A DNA stretch of 64,000 bases from Enteractinococcus fodinae (GCF_031458395.1 NZ_JAVDYJ010000001.1:1240001-1304000), one strand, 5' to 3'; shown: positions 8,864 through 18,472, counted from the stretch's first letter. The notes: a model not told the origin generated them from the letters alone. Numbers and translations are program-made.

Positions 8864-10458
8864 TGGACGCTTCACAACGTCCACCGGTGGTCATGAACCT
8901 CAGTTCTCCGACCCGAATAGGCAGAACATACAGCGTGGCGTTAGCCGGTATGAAGGGGCAGATCGTCTCAATAGAAGCAGATATTGGTAATACCTTGCCA
9001 GGCTTCACTTTGCTTGGGTTACCTGACCAGTCGCTTCAAGAGGCCAAGGACCGCATACGTGCCGCGGCGCGCAACAGCGGGTTGCCACTCACTCGCAGAC
9101 ACCTCACGGTCAACTTAACCCCAGCATCCCTCCACAAAAGAGGCTCCGTATTTGACCTCGCAATCATTATGGCCGCGTGGGGAGCGGACTACTCCGTACA
9201 GCATGAGACAGGACCGGTTTTTCTGGCCGCCCTGGGTCTCGATGGTTCTCTCCAGACCGCCCCGGGCATCCTGCCCGCCGTGATGGCCGCAGTAGAAGCC
9301 GGGCACAAAGACATCGTCGTAGCTGAAGAAGCTCGAGCCCAAGCCCAGATTGTCCCTGAAGCGCGGGTTCGTGGGTATCGCCACCTGTCACAGATCGCGG
9401 CAGACTTTGGCGCTCCGGTGGAGCCCAGAGACGTCTCAGCGCCGGCTGTAGTGACTCAGCCAACGGTACCGCTGGCTGTGCAACAGGTGCATGACCTGGC
9501 CGATGTCCAAGGCCAGCAAGAAGCGCGGTGGGCTCTTGAAATAGCGGCAGCGGGTGGCCATCACCTGCTGCTGGAGGGGCCACCCGGTGCCGGCAAAACG
9601 ATGCTGGCCCAGCGTTTACCCTCCATCATGGCCGCCATGGATCCCAAGACTGCATTAGAAAACGCCGCGATTCGATCCCTGCTCGACGGGGCCGAACCCA
9701 TGGCGACATTATCGAGCCAACCGCCCTTTCAAGCCCCACACCACTCAGCAACTGCCACTGCGCTACTTGGCGGCGGCTCCGGCTTCGTTCGTCCCGGTGC
9801 AGTGTCCCAAGCTCACGGGGGAGTCTTATTCTTGGACGAAGCCGCCGAGTTCAAAAGATCCGTGTTAGACACACTCCGGCAGCCGCTGGAAACAGGCAGC
9901 GTCACCCTCCACCGGGCGCGCCACACCGTAGAGTTCCCGGCCCGATTTCAGCTGGTGCTGGCGACCAATCCATGTCCGTGCGGCCACGGGCACGGTACAG
10001 GCCGTCACTGTCGTTGCAGCTCGCTTCAGCGACGCAGATATGCCGCCAAACTTTCAGGCCCGCTACTCGATCGGGTTGATCTTCAGGTCTCCGTTGAACC
10101 GGTAACTTCCCGGCATTTCACGAACCAGCAGCCCACTGAAACCTCAACGCAAGTCGCCCAACGTGTCAATGCGGCAATCGAGCGAGCCAAAACCCGGCTC
10201 AGCCTCCACGGACTGTATCGCAACCATCAAGTCCCCATTCAGCTGCTGCACGATCCATCTCTAATGGTAAGTAAGGCGGGCAAGCGCATACTGGACCGGG
10301 CCCTTGATAGCCACCAAATCAGTGCCAGAGGCTACGGCCGAGTTATGCGGGTCGCCTGGACGATCGCCGACCTCATGCAAGCGGATCGACCTGACTCCGA
10401 CCATGTCGATATGGCCCTATACCTACGCCTAAACGAGAAGGGATACCGCCATGGCTGA
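8863..10458 (+). CDS. comM: YifB/ComM family AAA+ Mg-chelatase-like ATPase
   Basis: 531 residues. N-terminal ChlI-like S5 fold (FTLLGLPDQSLQEAKDRI, near residue 49) followed by a AAA+ core: Walker A GPPGAGKT at 239-246, Walker B GGVLFLDEAAEF near 320, sensor region ATNPCPCG near 367, and a C-terminal helical domain (RLNEKGY end). In naturally competent bacteria ComM is a hexameric branch-migration helicase that helps integrate transforming DNA; here the role is inferred. Four-base-type overlap with yraN and eight-base overlap with dprA imply one operon. Confidence 0.93.
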   Translation: MDASQRPPVVMNLSSPTRIGRTYSVALAGMKGQIVSIEADIGNTLPGFTLLGLPDQSLQEAKDRIRAAARNSGLPLTRRHLTVNLTPASLHKRGSVFDLAIIMAAWGADYSVQHETGPVFLAALGLDGSLQTAPGILPAVMAAVEAGHKDIVVAEEARAQAQIVPEARVRGYRHLSQIAADFGAPVEPRDVSAPAVVTQPTVPLAVQQVHDLADVQGQQEARWALEIAAAGGHHLLLEGPPGAGKTMLAQRLPSIMAAMDPKTALENAAIRSLLDGAEPMATLSSQPPFQAPHHSATATALLGGGSGFVRPGAVSQAHGGVLFLDEAAEFKRSVLDTLRQPLETGSVTLHRARHTVEFPARFQLVLATNPCPCGHGHGTGRHCRCSSLQRRRYAAKLSGPLLDRVDLQVSVEPVTSRHFTNQQPTETSTQVAQRVNAAIERAKTRLSLHGLYRNHQVPIQLLHDPSLMVSKAGKRILDRALDSHQISARGYGRVMRVAWTIADLMQADRPDSDHVDMALYLRLNEKGYRHG

Positions 10459-11647
10459 CTCAGAACTACGGCATGCTCGCGCTGGCCTCACACAGGTAAT
10501 AGAGCCCGCAGACAATCTCGGGACACATGCAGCACAAGCCTGGGGACCGATACGCCTTCTAGAGATCATTCAAGGTAGTATACCCAGCCAACAAGACTGG
10601 ATAGCACTTGCAGCACTCGATCCCGGCGACGGACAATACACCAAAATGCTCCGCCACAAACTTGGAGAAGCCATTGACCGATGGCGCAGACGTGGGAAGT
10701 ACCTCCAACCCGAAACAGCACTACACTACATCACCAAACTCGGCGGGAAATTTCTCGTTCCAGAAGACCCACACTGGCCCCCAGCGCTCGCAGACCTCGA
10801 AGGCTCTGCGCCGCTAGGCTTATGGACTCTCGGAGAGGCGCCAATTCCACAGGTAGAAGCATCGCTGGCCATCGTGGGGTCACGTGAGTCCACCTCCTAT
10901 GGGGACAGAGCGACTACCAACCTGGTAGCACATGCACGAGGGATGGGCCTGACGGTGGTTTCTGGCGGTGCTTATGGCATCGATGCCACAGCACATCGCG
11001 CAGCGCTAGAGCGGTCCGGTCAGGGGACCCCTACGGTTGCGGTATTAGCCGGAGGACTTGACCGACTGTATCCGGCCGGTAACACCCAGTTACTACAACA
11101 GATCGCCAAGAGAGGTCTCCTCATCACTGAGATGCCCCCTGGGATGCGGCCGAATCGCTATCGATTCCTCAACCGAAATCGTCTCATAGCCGCCCTGTCG
11201 GCAGCCACCATTGTGGTAGAAGCCCGGTATCGGTCTGGCGCTCTCAGCACAGCAAACCATGCCCACGATCTGGACCGGACAGTCGGGGCCGTGCCGGGGC
11301 CTATCAACGTACCCACCTCAGCGGGATGTCATCGTCTCATCAAAGAATCACCCACACAGCTCGTAGATGATGCAACCGATCTAGACGCCTTTTACGGCTC
11401 AACTACCGAAGCACCCCCTGCGTCTACCGCTGCAGCAAATCAGCGCAACTATGACATCTTGGATTTAGAAGAAATGCTCGTGTTCGATGCTCTACCGGTC
11501 AGCACCACGACGAACATTAGTCACTTGACGGGACTTACAGGACTGCCGGTGCCTCAAATTACCGGTATCCTCACCAGGCTGGAACGCTATGGCCTTGCAG
11601 CTCAAACCACCTCGGGATGGAAGAAACGCAGAGACACCTTGAGCTAA
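10451..11647 (+). CDS. dprA: DNA-processing protein DprA/Smf
   Basis: 398 residues. The Rossmann-like DprA core is plain: AIVGSRESTSYG near residue 141, VSGGAYGIDATAHRAAL near 170, GGLDRLYPAGN near 196, PNRYRFLNRNRLIAAL near 233 and VEARYRSGAL near 256. A winged-helix C-terminal domain follows (about 330-398). DprA loads RecA onto incoming single-stranded DNA. Overlaps comM by eight bases. Residues 1-110 are more divergent, as usual. Confidence 0.94.
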   Translation: MADSELRHARAGLTQVIEPADNLGTHAAQAWGPIRLLEIIQGSIPSQQDWIALAALDPGDGQYTKMLRHKLGEAIDRWRRRGKYLQPETALHYITKLGGKFLVPEDPHWPPALADLEGSAPLGLWTLGEAPIPQVEASLAIVGSRESTSYGDRATTNLVAHARGMGLTVVSGGAYGIDATAHRAALERSGQGTPTVAVLAGGLDRLYPAGNTQLLQQIAKRGLLITEMPPGMRPNRYRFLNRNRLIAALSAATIVVEARYRSGALSTANHAHDLDRTVGAVPGPINVPTSAGCHRLIKESPTQLVDDATDLDAFYGSTTEAPPASTAAANQRNYDILDLEEMLVFDALPVSTTTNISHLTGLTGLPVPQITGILTRLERYGLAAQTTSGWKKRRDTLS

Positions 11648-11685
11648 TCCTTTGAGACGCGCTGTCTTCATGTCACAGTAAGAAC

Positions 11686-12645
11686 ATGTCCGCTGAAATT
11701 TCCCCTCAAGATCGCGAGCTCATCGAGGAGTACTGTCACTATTTGCAGTACGAGATGAACCGATCGGCCCATACCATCCGATCGTATCGCTCAGATCTGA
11801 CAGGCTTGGCCTCAGACCTCCAGAAACGCGCTGCCGAGCAAGATGAACTACTGCCAGTTTTTCGGGTTGCCACGTTGGAAGATTTCCGGGCCTGGTTAGC
11901 GCAACTGACCCAGCACGGCATGAGCCGCACCACCATGGCTCGTAAAACGACGGCTATCCGGCAGTTCATGGGGTGGCTCGTGCGTCAAGGTATTCGCGAG
12001 GACAATCCAGCGGCACGGCTCATTACGTCAAAACAAACTTCGCATCTGCCCGATACGTTATCTCAGAAGCAAGTGCGGCAAGCCTTAGATGCACTGTACG
12101 AAGCGGTACGCGGTGAGTCTGGAGACCCTAGTGACCCGCTGGCACTTCGCGATGTGGCGATGTTTGAAGTCCTCTACTCAACTGGCATCCGAGTGGCCGA
12201 AATCGAAGGACTCGACATTGAAGATATCGATTTCTCCCGATCCGTCGTCAAAGTGACTGGAAAGGGCGATAAACAACGGATAGTCCCTTTAACGGCCCCA
12301 GCAGTGCGAGCCTTAGAACAGTGGCTTTCCGCAGGGCGAGCGAAGGTACTGGGTGATAAGCCTCAGACGCCCGCGGTGTTTCTGGGGGCCCGTGGGCGCC
12401 GTATCGGAGCAAGGCAAATCCGAGAAGTGGTCAACGAGGTGCTACGAAGGCTCGGCGACACTTCTGCTTCTGGGGTTCATGTACTGCGACATACCGCAGC
12501 GACGCATCTCCTGGACGGGGGAGCGGATCTCCGGTCGGTACAGGAGCTTTTAGGCCACGAATCGTTACAGACCACCCAGCTCTATACTCATGTCTCGATC
12601 GATCGATTGCGCCAGGGGTATCAGCAGGCGCACCCGCGCGCTTAA
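11686..12645 (+). CDS. xerC: Tyrosine recombinase XerC
   Basis: 319 residues. SAM-like N-terminal domain (about 10-105: MNRSAHTIRSYRSDL) and a catalytic domain holding the full tyrosine-recombinase set: Arg169 (STGIRVAEI), Lys in GKGDKQR, His265 and Arg268 (HVLRHT), His291 (LLGHES) and nucleophile Tyr300 (TQLYTHV). Resolves chromosome dimers at dif with XerD and FtsK. Position after dprA is the normal actinobacterial place for xerC. XerD cannot be fully excluded from motifs alone. Confidence 0.88.
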   Translation: MSAEISPQDRELIEEYCHYLQYEMNRSAHTIRSYRSDLTGLASDLQKRAAEQDELLPVFRVATLEDFRAWLAQLTQHGMSRTTMARKTTAIRQFMGWLVRQGIREDNPAARLITSKQTSHLPDTLSQKQVRQALDALYEAVRGESGDPSDPLALRDVAMFEVLYSTGIRVAEIEGLDIEDIDFSRSVVKVTGKGDKQRIVPLTAPAVRALEQWLSAGRAKVLGDKPQTPAVFLGARGRRIGARQIREVVNEVLRRLGDTSASGVHVLRHTAATHLLDGGADLRSVQELLGHESLQTTQLYTHVSIDRLRQGYQQAHPRA

Positions 12646-12845
12646 GAAGCCTCGGCTAGGTGGTTCCACAACTACCTTTTTGGCAGGCTGTCCCTGGCCA
12701 GTGCGTTTTCGAAAGATTACGACTAGTGTGCTGTGGCCAGTAGCTATCAACCAGATCATCAGGCATAATGGTGTCTGTTGGATTTTCCGTAATCAATGAC
12801 AAGTGGTCGTAGGGGAAGACGTACCGCAAGTTATGGAGGATCGGA
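12646..12845. other. Gene-free junction between xerC and DUF3145
   Basis: 200 bases with no convincing gene. Short frames here have no RBS and no family signal. In relatives xerC is usually followed by rpsB-tsf-pyrH, whereas DUF3145 belongs with the fab cluster, so this is probably a rearrangement joint. Confidence 0.4.
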
Positions 12846-13349
12846 ATGTCTGGCATTGATGCAAGAGGTGTACTTTACGTGCACTCGGCCCCAGCAGCCC
12901 TCTGCCCTCATATTGAGTGGGCAGTCGGGGCTGCTTTGGGTGCCCAAGAAAAGCTTGAATGGGAGCCCCAGCCGGCGGCCCCTGGAACCTATCGAGCCGA
13001 AATCAATTGGAGTGCTCCGCAAGGTAGCGGCGCAAAGCTTGCTTCGTCATTGCGTGGGTGGGCACACCTACGTTATGAGATCACTGAAGAAGCGTCTGAA
13101 GGTTCAGACGGTTCCCGTTGGTCGCACACCCCAGAACTAGGAATTTTCCACGCAACCACCGACGTTACGGGCAACATCATGGTGTCCGAAGACCGGATCC
13201 GCTATGCCTATGAGCAAGCAAATGGAGACCCTTCGGCGGTCTATCATGAGCTGTCGCTGGCTTTGGGCGAGGCCTGGGATGAGGAACTTGAGCCCTTCCG
13301 TCAGGCAGCAGACGGTGCTAACGTGCGTTGGCTTCACCGCGTAGGCTGA
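12846..13349 (+). CDS. DUF3145 family protein
   Basis: 167 residues: RGVLYVHSAPAALCPHIEWAV at the N-terminus, GWAHLRYEITEEAS near 69, and GNIMVSEDRIRYAYEQA near 107 are characteristic of DUF3145, a short actinobacterial family usually found beside fabF. Function unknown; the neighbourhood suggests a tie to lipid metabolism. GGAGG (12835-12839) precedes the ATG. Convergent with fabF across a shared terminator. Confidence 0.9.
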   Translation: MSGIDARGVLYVHSAPAALCPHIEWAVGAALGAQEKLEWEPQPAAPGTYRAEINWSAPQGSGAKLASSLRGWAHLRYEITEEASEGSDGSRWSHTPELGIFHATTDVTGNIMVSEDRIRYAYEQANGDPSAVYHELSLALGEAWDEELEPFRQAADGANVRWLHRVG

Positions 13350-13376
13350 ACGCTCAACACGATCCTTCAAAACGAC

Positions 13377-13411
13377 AACGGAGGCCGGTTCGCTATGAAC
13401 CGGCCTCCGTT
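13377..13411. terminator. Bidirectional terminator between DUF3145 and fabF
   Basis: Perfect 15-base-pair inverted repeat (AACGGAGGCCGGTTC and its complement) around the loop GCTAT, placed between two convergent genes. Confidence 0.9.
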
Positions 13412-13429
13412 GAAGCGTTTAACATCGAA

Positions 13430-14674
13430 TTAGTAGCTGCGGAATGCTACGACGGCGTTGTGACCACCGAATCCAAATGAGTTGCTCAGAGCGGCGATAT
13501 CGCCTGAGGGGAGCTCTACAGGTTGGCCATGCACCACGTTCAGTGGGATATCTGGGTCCTGGTTGTCAAGGTTGATTGTTACCGGGGCCTTGCGATGATG
13601 GAGAGCCAGAACCGTGAAGATTGCTTCAAGAGCGCCTGAGGCTCCAAGTAGGTGACCAGTCTGTGACTTCGTTGCAGAGACATGGACATTATCCAAGTGG
13701 TCGCCGAAAACGGATTTCATCGCGACGTATTCGGGACGGTCCCCGACTGGAGTAGAGGTAGCATGCGCGTTAACATGTACGACCTCGTTGAGTTCAATTC
13801 CGGCACTCTGTAGCGCTGCATTGACGGCACGGGAGGCACCGAGCCCCTCTGGCTCAGGTGCTGTGATGTGATGGGCATCTGAAGTCACACCAGAACCGGC
13901 TAATACGGCATAAACTTCAGCACCGCGGGCACGGGCATGTTCTTCCGATTCGACAACCAATGCGCCGGCACCTTCACCGAGTACGAAACCATCGCGGTCG
14001 GTATCGTAGGGGCGAGAGGCGGCTTGCGGGTCGTCGTTGCGTCTGGAGAGTGCTTGCATCGCGGCGAAGCCTGCGATCGGCAGCGGGTGGATAGCTGCTT
14101 CAGCGCCGCCGGTGATAACGACATCTGCTTGCCCTGATTCGATGAGTCGGCGCGCGCTATCCATGGCTTCGGTGCCTGAGGCACAAGCCGAAATCGCGGT
14201 AATAGCCCCGCCCCGTGCCTCGAGGTCCATCGAGATTGCTGCGGCAGCGCCGTTGGGCATCAGCATTGGAACGGTCATCGGCAGTACACGGCGTGGGCCA
14301 CGTTCGCGTAGGTTGTCCCAGGAATCTAGCATGGTCCATACGCCACCGATGCCGGTTCCGAAGGCGACTGCAATGCGTTCAGGATCGAGTTCCTGATCGG
14401 CTAGTCCCGAGTTCTTCCAAGCTTCTCGGGCAGCGACCAACCCCATTTGGGTGGTCGGATCCATGCGACGTGCTTCAACGCGTGACAAGACCTCAGAGGG
14501 GTCATTAGTCAGCTGCGCTGCAAAGGTCACAGGCAGTTCGTATTGTTGTACCCAGTCTTTTTCGATTGGCCGCGCACCAGAGGTACCTGCCAGGACGTTT
14601 GCCCACATGGTGTCTACGTCGCCACCGATCGGGGATGTAGCGCCAAGACCGGTAATAACGGCTTTACGGGTCAT
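13430..14674 (-). CDS. fabF: Beta-ketoacyl-ACP synthase II
   Basis: 414 residues. Elongating condensing enzyme of type II fatty-acid synthesis with the Cys-His-His triad: Cys164 in SACASGT, His304 in VNAHATSTP and His341 in KSQTGHLLGA; the glycine-rich FGFGGHN is at the C-terminus. The frame is open 17 codons further up, but ATG at 14674 (MTRKAVITGLG) has GAGG eight bases before it and matches the family start. Last gene of fabD-fabH-acpP-fabF on the minus strand. The whole cluster beside a PucR/FasR-type regulator is typical of Actinobacteria. Confidence 0.96.
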   Translation of the reverse strand: MTRKAVITGLGATSPIGGDVDTMWANVLAGTSGARPIEKDWVQQYELPVTFAAQLTNDPSEVLSRVEARRMDPTTQMGLVAAREAWKNSGLADQELDPERIAVAFGTGIGGVWTMLDSWDNLRERGPRRVLPMTVPMLMPNGAAAAISMDLEARGGAITAISACASGTEAMDSARRLIESGQADVVITGGAEAAIHPLPIAGFAAMQALSRRNDDPQAASRPYDTDRDGFVLGEGAGALVVESEEHARARGAEVYAVLAGSGVTSDAHHITAPEPEGLGASRAVNAALQSAGIELNEVVHVNAHATSTPVGDRPEYVAMKSVFGDHLDNVHVSATKSQTGHLLGASGALEAIFTVLALHHRKAPVTINLDNQDPDIPLNVVHGQPVELPSGDIAALSNSFGFGGHNAVVAFRSY

Positions 14675-14754
14675 ATCCATTGCCTCAATTAGTTGTTGAC
14701 CGCACACGCGGCCAGGGTCATTCATCTTCGTATTTGGGTGGTAGGCGGCCTAGG

Positions 14755-14776
14755 GGGCCGGGAGAACTCCCGGCCC
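14755..14776 (-). terminator. Hairpin between acpP and fabF (attenuator or mRNA-processing site)
   Basis: GGGCCGGGAG and its complement are separated by two bases (14755-14764 / 14767-14776). No U-run follows on the minus strand, so it is more likely a partial terminator or a 3' stabiliser that keeps acpP mRNA high relative to fabF. Confidence 0.5.
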
Positions 14777-14813
14777 ACCGCTCATGGCGGACCCTTCGGT
14801 CCTGCCGGCTTCG

Positions 14814-15056
14814 TTAGGAAGCGTTTGCGATGAAATCGACGGCATCCTGAACGGTCTTGAGGTTTTTGACTTCCTCATCAGGAATCTTGACGTCGAATTT
14901 TTCTTCCGCGTTGACGACGATCGTCATCATCGAGATCGAGTCGATGTCCAGATCTTCGGTGAAGTTTTTATCCAGCTGGACTTCTTCAGTCTCCAGACCG
15001 GTCTCTTCGTTGACGATTTCGGCTAGGCCGGAGAGGATTTCGTCTTTGTTAGCCAT
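14814..15056 (-). CDS. acpP: Acyl carrier protein
   Basis: 80 residues, acidic, four-helix ACP. The phosphopantetheine-attachment serine is Ser40 in DIDSISMMT. Residue after the serine is Ile rather than the Leu of the common DSL motif; this is seen in actinobacterial ACPs. AAGGAG lies six bases before the ATG. Located between fabH and fabF, as expected for the carrier of the type II pathway. Confidence 0.95.
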   Translation of the reverse strand: MANKDEILSGLAEIVNEETGLETEEVQLDKNFTEDLDIDSISMMTIVVNAEEKFDVKIPDEEVKNLKTVQDAVDFIANAS

Positions 15057-15134
15057 GAGCAGCTCCTTATATCGGCGTGCAAGTAGTACCTTGCACTGGT
15101 GTGTACTTAGTTCGTGGTCAATGCAGATTGCTGG

Positions 15135-16193
15135 CTAGGGAAGCCGAACAACCTGGGCGCCGTAGACCAACCCGGCACCGAAACCAATTTGTAGGGCGAG
15201 ACCACCAGAAAGTTCCGGCTGTTCTTCAAGCAGGCGGTGCATTGCCAGCGGAATCGAAGCCGCCGAAGTGTTCCCCGCATCTGCAATGTCTCGTCCGATT
15301 GCCACGGTGTCTGGCAGTTTGAGTTGTTTGGCGAACTCATCAATAATCCGCATATTTGCCTGGTGCGGCAAAAACGCCACCAGGTCTTCTGGGCCGACAC
15401 CGGCATCGGCCAGGGTCTGCTTGGCGACCTTGGCCATTTCCCATACAGCCCAGCGGAAGACAGAAGGCCCTTCTTGGCGCAAGGTGGGCCACACGCTCCC
15501 TTTACTGCCGGGCTCGGTGATGGCGGTGGCATCCCCGGTTCTTTCAACTTCCTGGATAATGTCACGCATTTCGATATTGGAGCGAGTCATGCGGATCATG
15601 TCCCAGTCCTCGCCTTTAGAGCCCCAGTTCGACTTCGAAATTCCTACTTCTTCGGAGGCGCCAACAACCACCGCACCGGCACCATCGCCCAAAAGGAACG
15701 AAATCGAACGATCCGTGGGATCAACAAAATCAGAAAGCTTCTCTGCCCCGATCACGAGGACATGCTCAGCCATACCGGAACGCACGAGCGCATCGGCCTG
15801 CGCCACTCCATAGCAATAGCCAGCGCACGCAGCAGAAATATCGTAAGCCGGAACTTGAATACCGAGCGCACCAGCAATAACTGCTGCAGCCGAACCGGTG
15901 GGGTAGGGAAACGTGACAGTAGCGACGACCACAGCGCCGATATCTGTCGCTTCAAGACCTGCCCGTTCAATCGCCTGTTTGCCAGCTGCCAGAGCCATGT
16001 CGGCCAGGCCGGTTTCTGCATCCGCTCGTTGACGAGTCACAATCCCGGTACGCTGACGAATCCATTCATCAGAGGAATCGATCGGACCGGCCAGCTCGTC
16101 GTTGGTGACGCGGCTGGAGGGACGGTAGGCACCAATTGACATGATGCGACTGGCAGTATGCGGACTGTATGGGGTCAAAGTTGGTGTGGACAC
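15135..16193 (-). CDS. fabH: Beta-ketoacyl-ACP synthase III
   Basis: 352 residues. Initiating condensing enzyme that joins an acyl-CoA primer to malonyl-ACP and so sets branched or straight chains. Catalytic triad Cys123 (SAACAGY), His277 (LPHQAN) and Asn308 (AGNTSAAS) are all present, with GDGAGAVVV near 169. GTG start eight bases after fabD, with AAGG upstream. The first 15 residues are family-variable and a start at Met18 is possible. Confidence 0.95.
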   Translation of the reverse strand: MSTPTLTPYSPHTASRIMSIGAYRPSSRVTNDELAGPIDSSDEWIRQRTGIVTRQRADAETGLADMALAAGKQAIERAGLEATDIGAVVVATVTFPYPTGSAAAVIAGALGIQVPAYDISAACAGYCYGVAQADALVRSGMAEHVLVIGAEKLSDFVDPTDRSISFLLGDGAGAVVVGASEEVGISKSNWGSKGEDWDMIRMTRSNIEMRDIIQEVERTGDATAITEPGSKGSVWPTLRQEGPSVFRWAVWEMAKVAKQTLADAGVGPEDLVAFLPHQANMRIIDEFAKQLKLPDTVAIGRDIADAGNTSAASIPLAMHRLLEEQPELSGGLALQIGFGAGLVYGAQVVRLP

Positions 16194-16201
16194 GGGCTAC
16201 C

Positions 16202-17137
16202 TTACGCTGTGGTGTTCTGGGTGTGGTCAGCAATGAAACCTTGGGCTTTTTCAAGGTCGGCTGGCGTCTTAATAGCCAACGTCTTGACGCCCTTCATTGC
16301 TCGACGGGCAATACCGGTGAGCGTACCACCTGGCAGCAATTCAAGAACACCCGTGACTCCTTGTTCCAGCATGGTTGCTTGGCACAAATCCCAACGGACT
16401 GGTGAAGTGACCTGGTTCACCAAACGCTGCACGAAGTCCTGGCCGGAAGCTATTGCAGTACCGTCGCTATTTGTGAGCAGTGGAACCGCTGGGTCAGCGA
16501 CAGTTAGCTCCTGCGAGAAACGCTCGAGATCAGCCACAGCTGAACTCATGTACTGGGTGTGGAAGGCCCCGGCGACTTTTAACTCGATAACCCGGGTTTT
16601 GTCCAGCGGATTTTCAGCCAGTGCTGCAAGCGCATCTTTAGAACCTGCGGCAACGACCTGACCGCCCCCATTGACGTTTGCCGGGACGATATCTTTATCC
16701 TTCAGATAGGCGATGACCTCGTCTTGGTCGCCTCCCAGAACAGCTGCCATACCGGTCGGTTCAGCAGCCGCGGCGGCAGCCATACCCTGGGCGCGGACCC
16801 GTACGAAACCGAGCGCATCAACAGGGGAGAGTACTCCCGATAAGCCCGCTGCCGTAATCTCACCCACGGAGTGGCCAGCAGTCATCCACGAGCTAGCATC
16901 GAGGTCAGAGATTTTCAGAGCCTGTGCTGCGAGTAGGCCGGCGGCCACGATTAGCGGCTGGGCTACTGCGGTGTCTTTGATGGTCTCTTCATCAGAAACG
17001 GTGCCATGAGTGACTAGATCGACGCCGGTCTCATCTGACCATTTGCTGAGGTTTTCGGAGATTCCGGGGAGTTCGAGCCACGGTTCCAAGAACCCTGGGG
17101 TCTGAGAGCCCTGTCCTGGGCACACGATTGCGAGCAT
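16202..17137 (-). CDS. fabD: Malonyl-CoA:ACP malonyltransferase
   Basis: 311 residues from the preferred ATG. Nucleophile Ser90 in TAGHSVGE, catalytic His193 in VAGAFHTQ, and the N-terminal CPGQGSQ motif near residue 6. The frame opens ten codons earlier, but the ATG at 17137 has GGAAG about ten bases upstream and gives the usual start (MLAIVCPGQGSQ). First gene of the fab operon, 123 bases downstream of the PucR-type regulator. Confidence 0.95.
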   Translation of the reverse strand: MLAIVCPGQGSQTPGFLEPWLELPGISENLSKWSDETGVDLVTHGTVSDEETIKDTAVAQPLIVAAGLLAAQALKISDLDASSWMTAGHSVGEITAAGLSGVLSPVDALGFVRVRAQGMAAAAAAEPTGMAAVLGGDQDEVIAYLKDKDIVPANVNGGGQVVAAGSKDALAALAENPLDKTRVIELKVAGAFHTQYMSSAVADLERFSQELTVADPAVPLLTNSDGTAIASGQDFVQRLVNQVTSPVRWDLCQATMLEQGVTGVLELLPGGTLTGIARRAMKGVKTLAIKTPADLEKAQGFIADHTQNTTA

Positions 17138-17260
17138 AGGTTTAACTCTTCCAAATTCTTTTGACAAAACTTATCAAGCTAGCCCACGAGTATACGCAAA
17201 GTTTTTGTAGGTTTCCTACAAGTACAGTTCGCGTTCACTGAGGGACGGTTTTGTGAGTGG

Positions 17261-18472
17261 TCATGGTTCTGGCGGGTTTAAGACCGTATCGAGTCTACCT
17301 GTCATCAGTGCAACTTGTAGGACATATGCATCTCTGGGCGTCGTTGGGTCCCAGCCGGTTAGTTCTGCGACGCGCTTGAGGCGATATCGAACTGTGTTGG
17401 CGTGAATGAACAATTGACGGGCCGTGGCTTCCAGTGAGCCTCCGGTCGTCGTATATACATCCACTGTTTCTAACAGTGAGTTGCCCGCCCGAGATAGTGG
17501 TCGATATATCTGACGGGTGAGCGCGCTGCGCGCTACCTGATCGCCGTTGAGGGCGCGTTCTGGAAGTAAGTCTGATGCGGATACAGGTCGTGGAGCATTG
17601 GGCCAGGCTGGTGCGGCAGAAAAGCCCTCGAGCGCTTCTTGAGCCGAGATCGTGGCATCGACAAGGGTGTCGACGATTCTGCCGTAAACAATCGGGCCAT
17701 CGCCGAATCCGCGTTGGATGGTTTTCGTATCACTTTCGACATCCCGTACAGCGCCCAAAACAATGACCAGGCGATCGGAGAGCACTCCGATCAAGATTTC
17801 CAGGTTCGCTCGGGTCGCGATCTCGCGCAGCTTCGCTACCAATTGAGGTTCTTCGAGTTGGTCTGGTTGGCCGACCATGACGGTAATACCGTGCGTTGCT
17901 TTCCACCCGGTGGCAGCAGCGCGCGACCGAATTTCATCAGCCCGATCTCCAGCCAGAATGGAATCAAGCAGGAGCGCCTCAAGCCTGGTGTCCCAAGAGC
18001 CTCGGGTTTCGGCTGCTCGCGCGTACACCTCAGCCAAGGCGAACGCGATTTCTCGCGAGTAGAAGACCACTGCGTAACGGGCGGCGGCTTTATCTGGTTC
18101 CGCCACGATTGCTGGAACCTGAGTTTCAACAACTTGCAGGACGGTTCTGAGTAGTTGCACAGCTTGTTGAAGGGAGACAGTACGTGACAGCTCTGAGGGT
18201 GCGTTGCCAAAGACAGAATGCAGCACACCGGACGCGGAGGCTTTGACCGTACTTTCGCTGTGCTCAAACCAGTCCGCAAACGTCGTGAGCCCTTGCTGTG
18301 CGATCTCGCCCAGACTTGACCGCTGATTTGCTGGTAATTCTCGGAACCAAGGTAGCGAGGTGTTCAGCTGGTGCAATACTGCGGTTTTGAGCTCACCAAG
18401 GTGGGCTCGGACTGCAGCTTTGGCTTCAGCCGAAACTGGCCTCGGGATTTTAGCTGACCAGCTATTTTTCAT
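17261..18472 (-). CDS. PucR/CdaR-type transcriptional regulator, FasR-like
   Basis: 403 residues. C-terminal PucR helix-turn-helix is clear around residues 340-385 (SLEATARQLFIHANTVRYRL), with a GGDEF-like degenerate middle region and an N-terminal helical region. Directly upstream of fabD and between aceE and the fab cluster, the place of the fatty-acid synthesis regulator FasR of Streptomyces. Expected to activate fab transcription (inference from family and position). Confidence 0.85.
   Translation of the reverse strand: MKNSWSAKIPRPVSAEAKAAVRAHLGELKTAVLHQLNTSLPWFRELPANQRSSLGEIAQQGLTTFADWFEHSESTVKASASGVLHSVFGNAPSELSRTVSLQQAVQLLRTVLQVVETQVPAIVAEPDKAAARYAVVFYSREIAFALAEVYARAAETRGSWDTRLEALLLDSILAGDRADEIRSRAAATGWKATHGITVMVGQPDQLEEPQLVAKLREIATRANLEILIGVLSDRLVIVLGAVRDVESDTKTIQRGFGDGPIVYGRIVDTLVDATISAQEALEGFSAAPAWPNAPRPVSASDLLPERALNGDQVARSALTRQIYRPLSRAGNSLLETVDVYTTTGGSLEATARQLFIHANTVRYRLKRVAELTGWDPTTPRDAYVLQVALMTGRLDTVLNPPEP

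Noticed and set aside
15237-16139. 300-codon plus-strand frame opposite fabH
   Set aside because: fabH has complete catalytic motifs on the other strand; the frame has no protein-family features.
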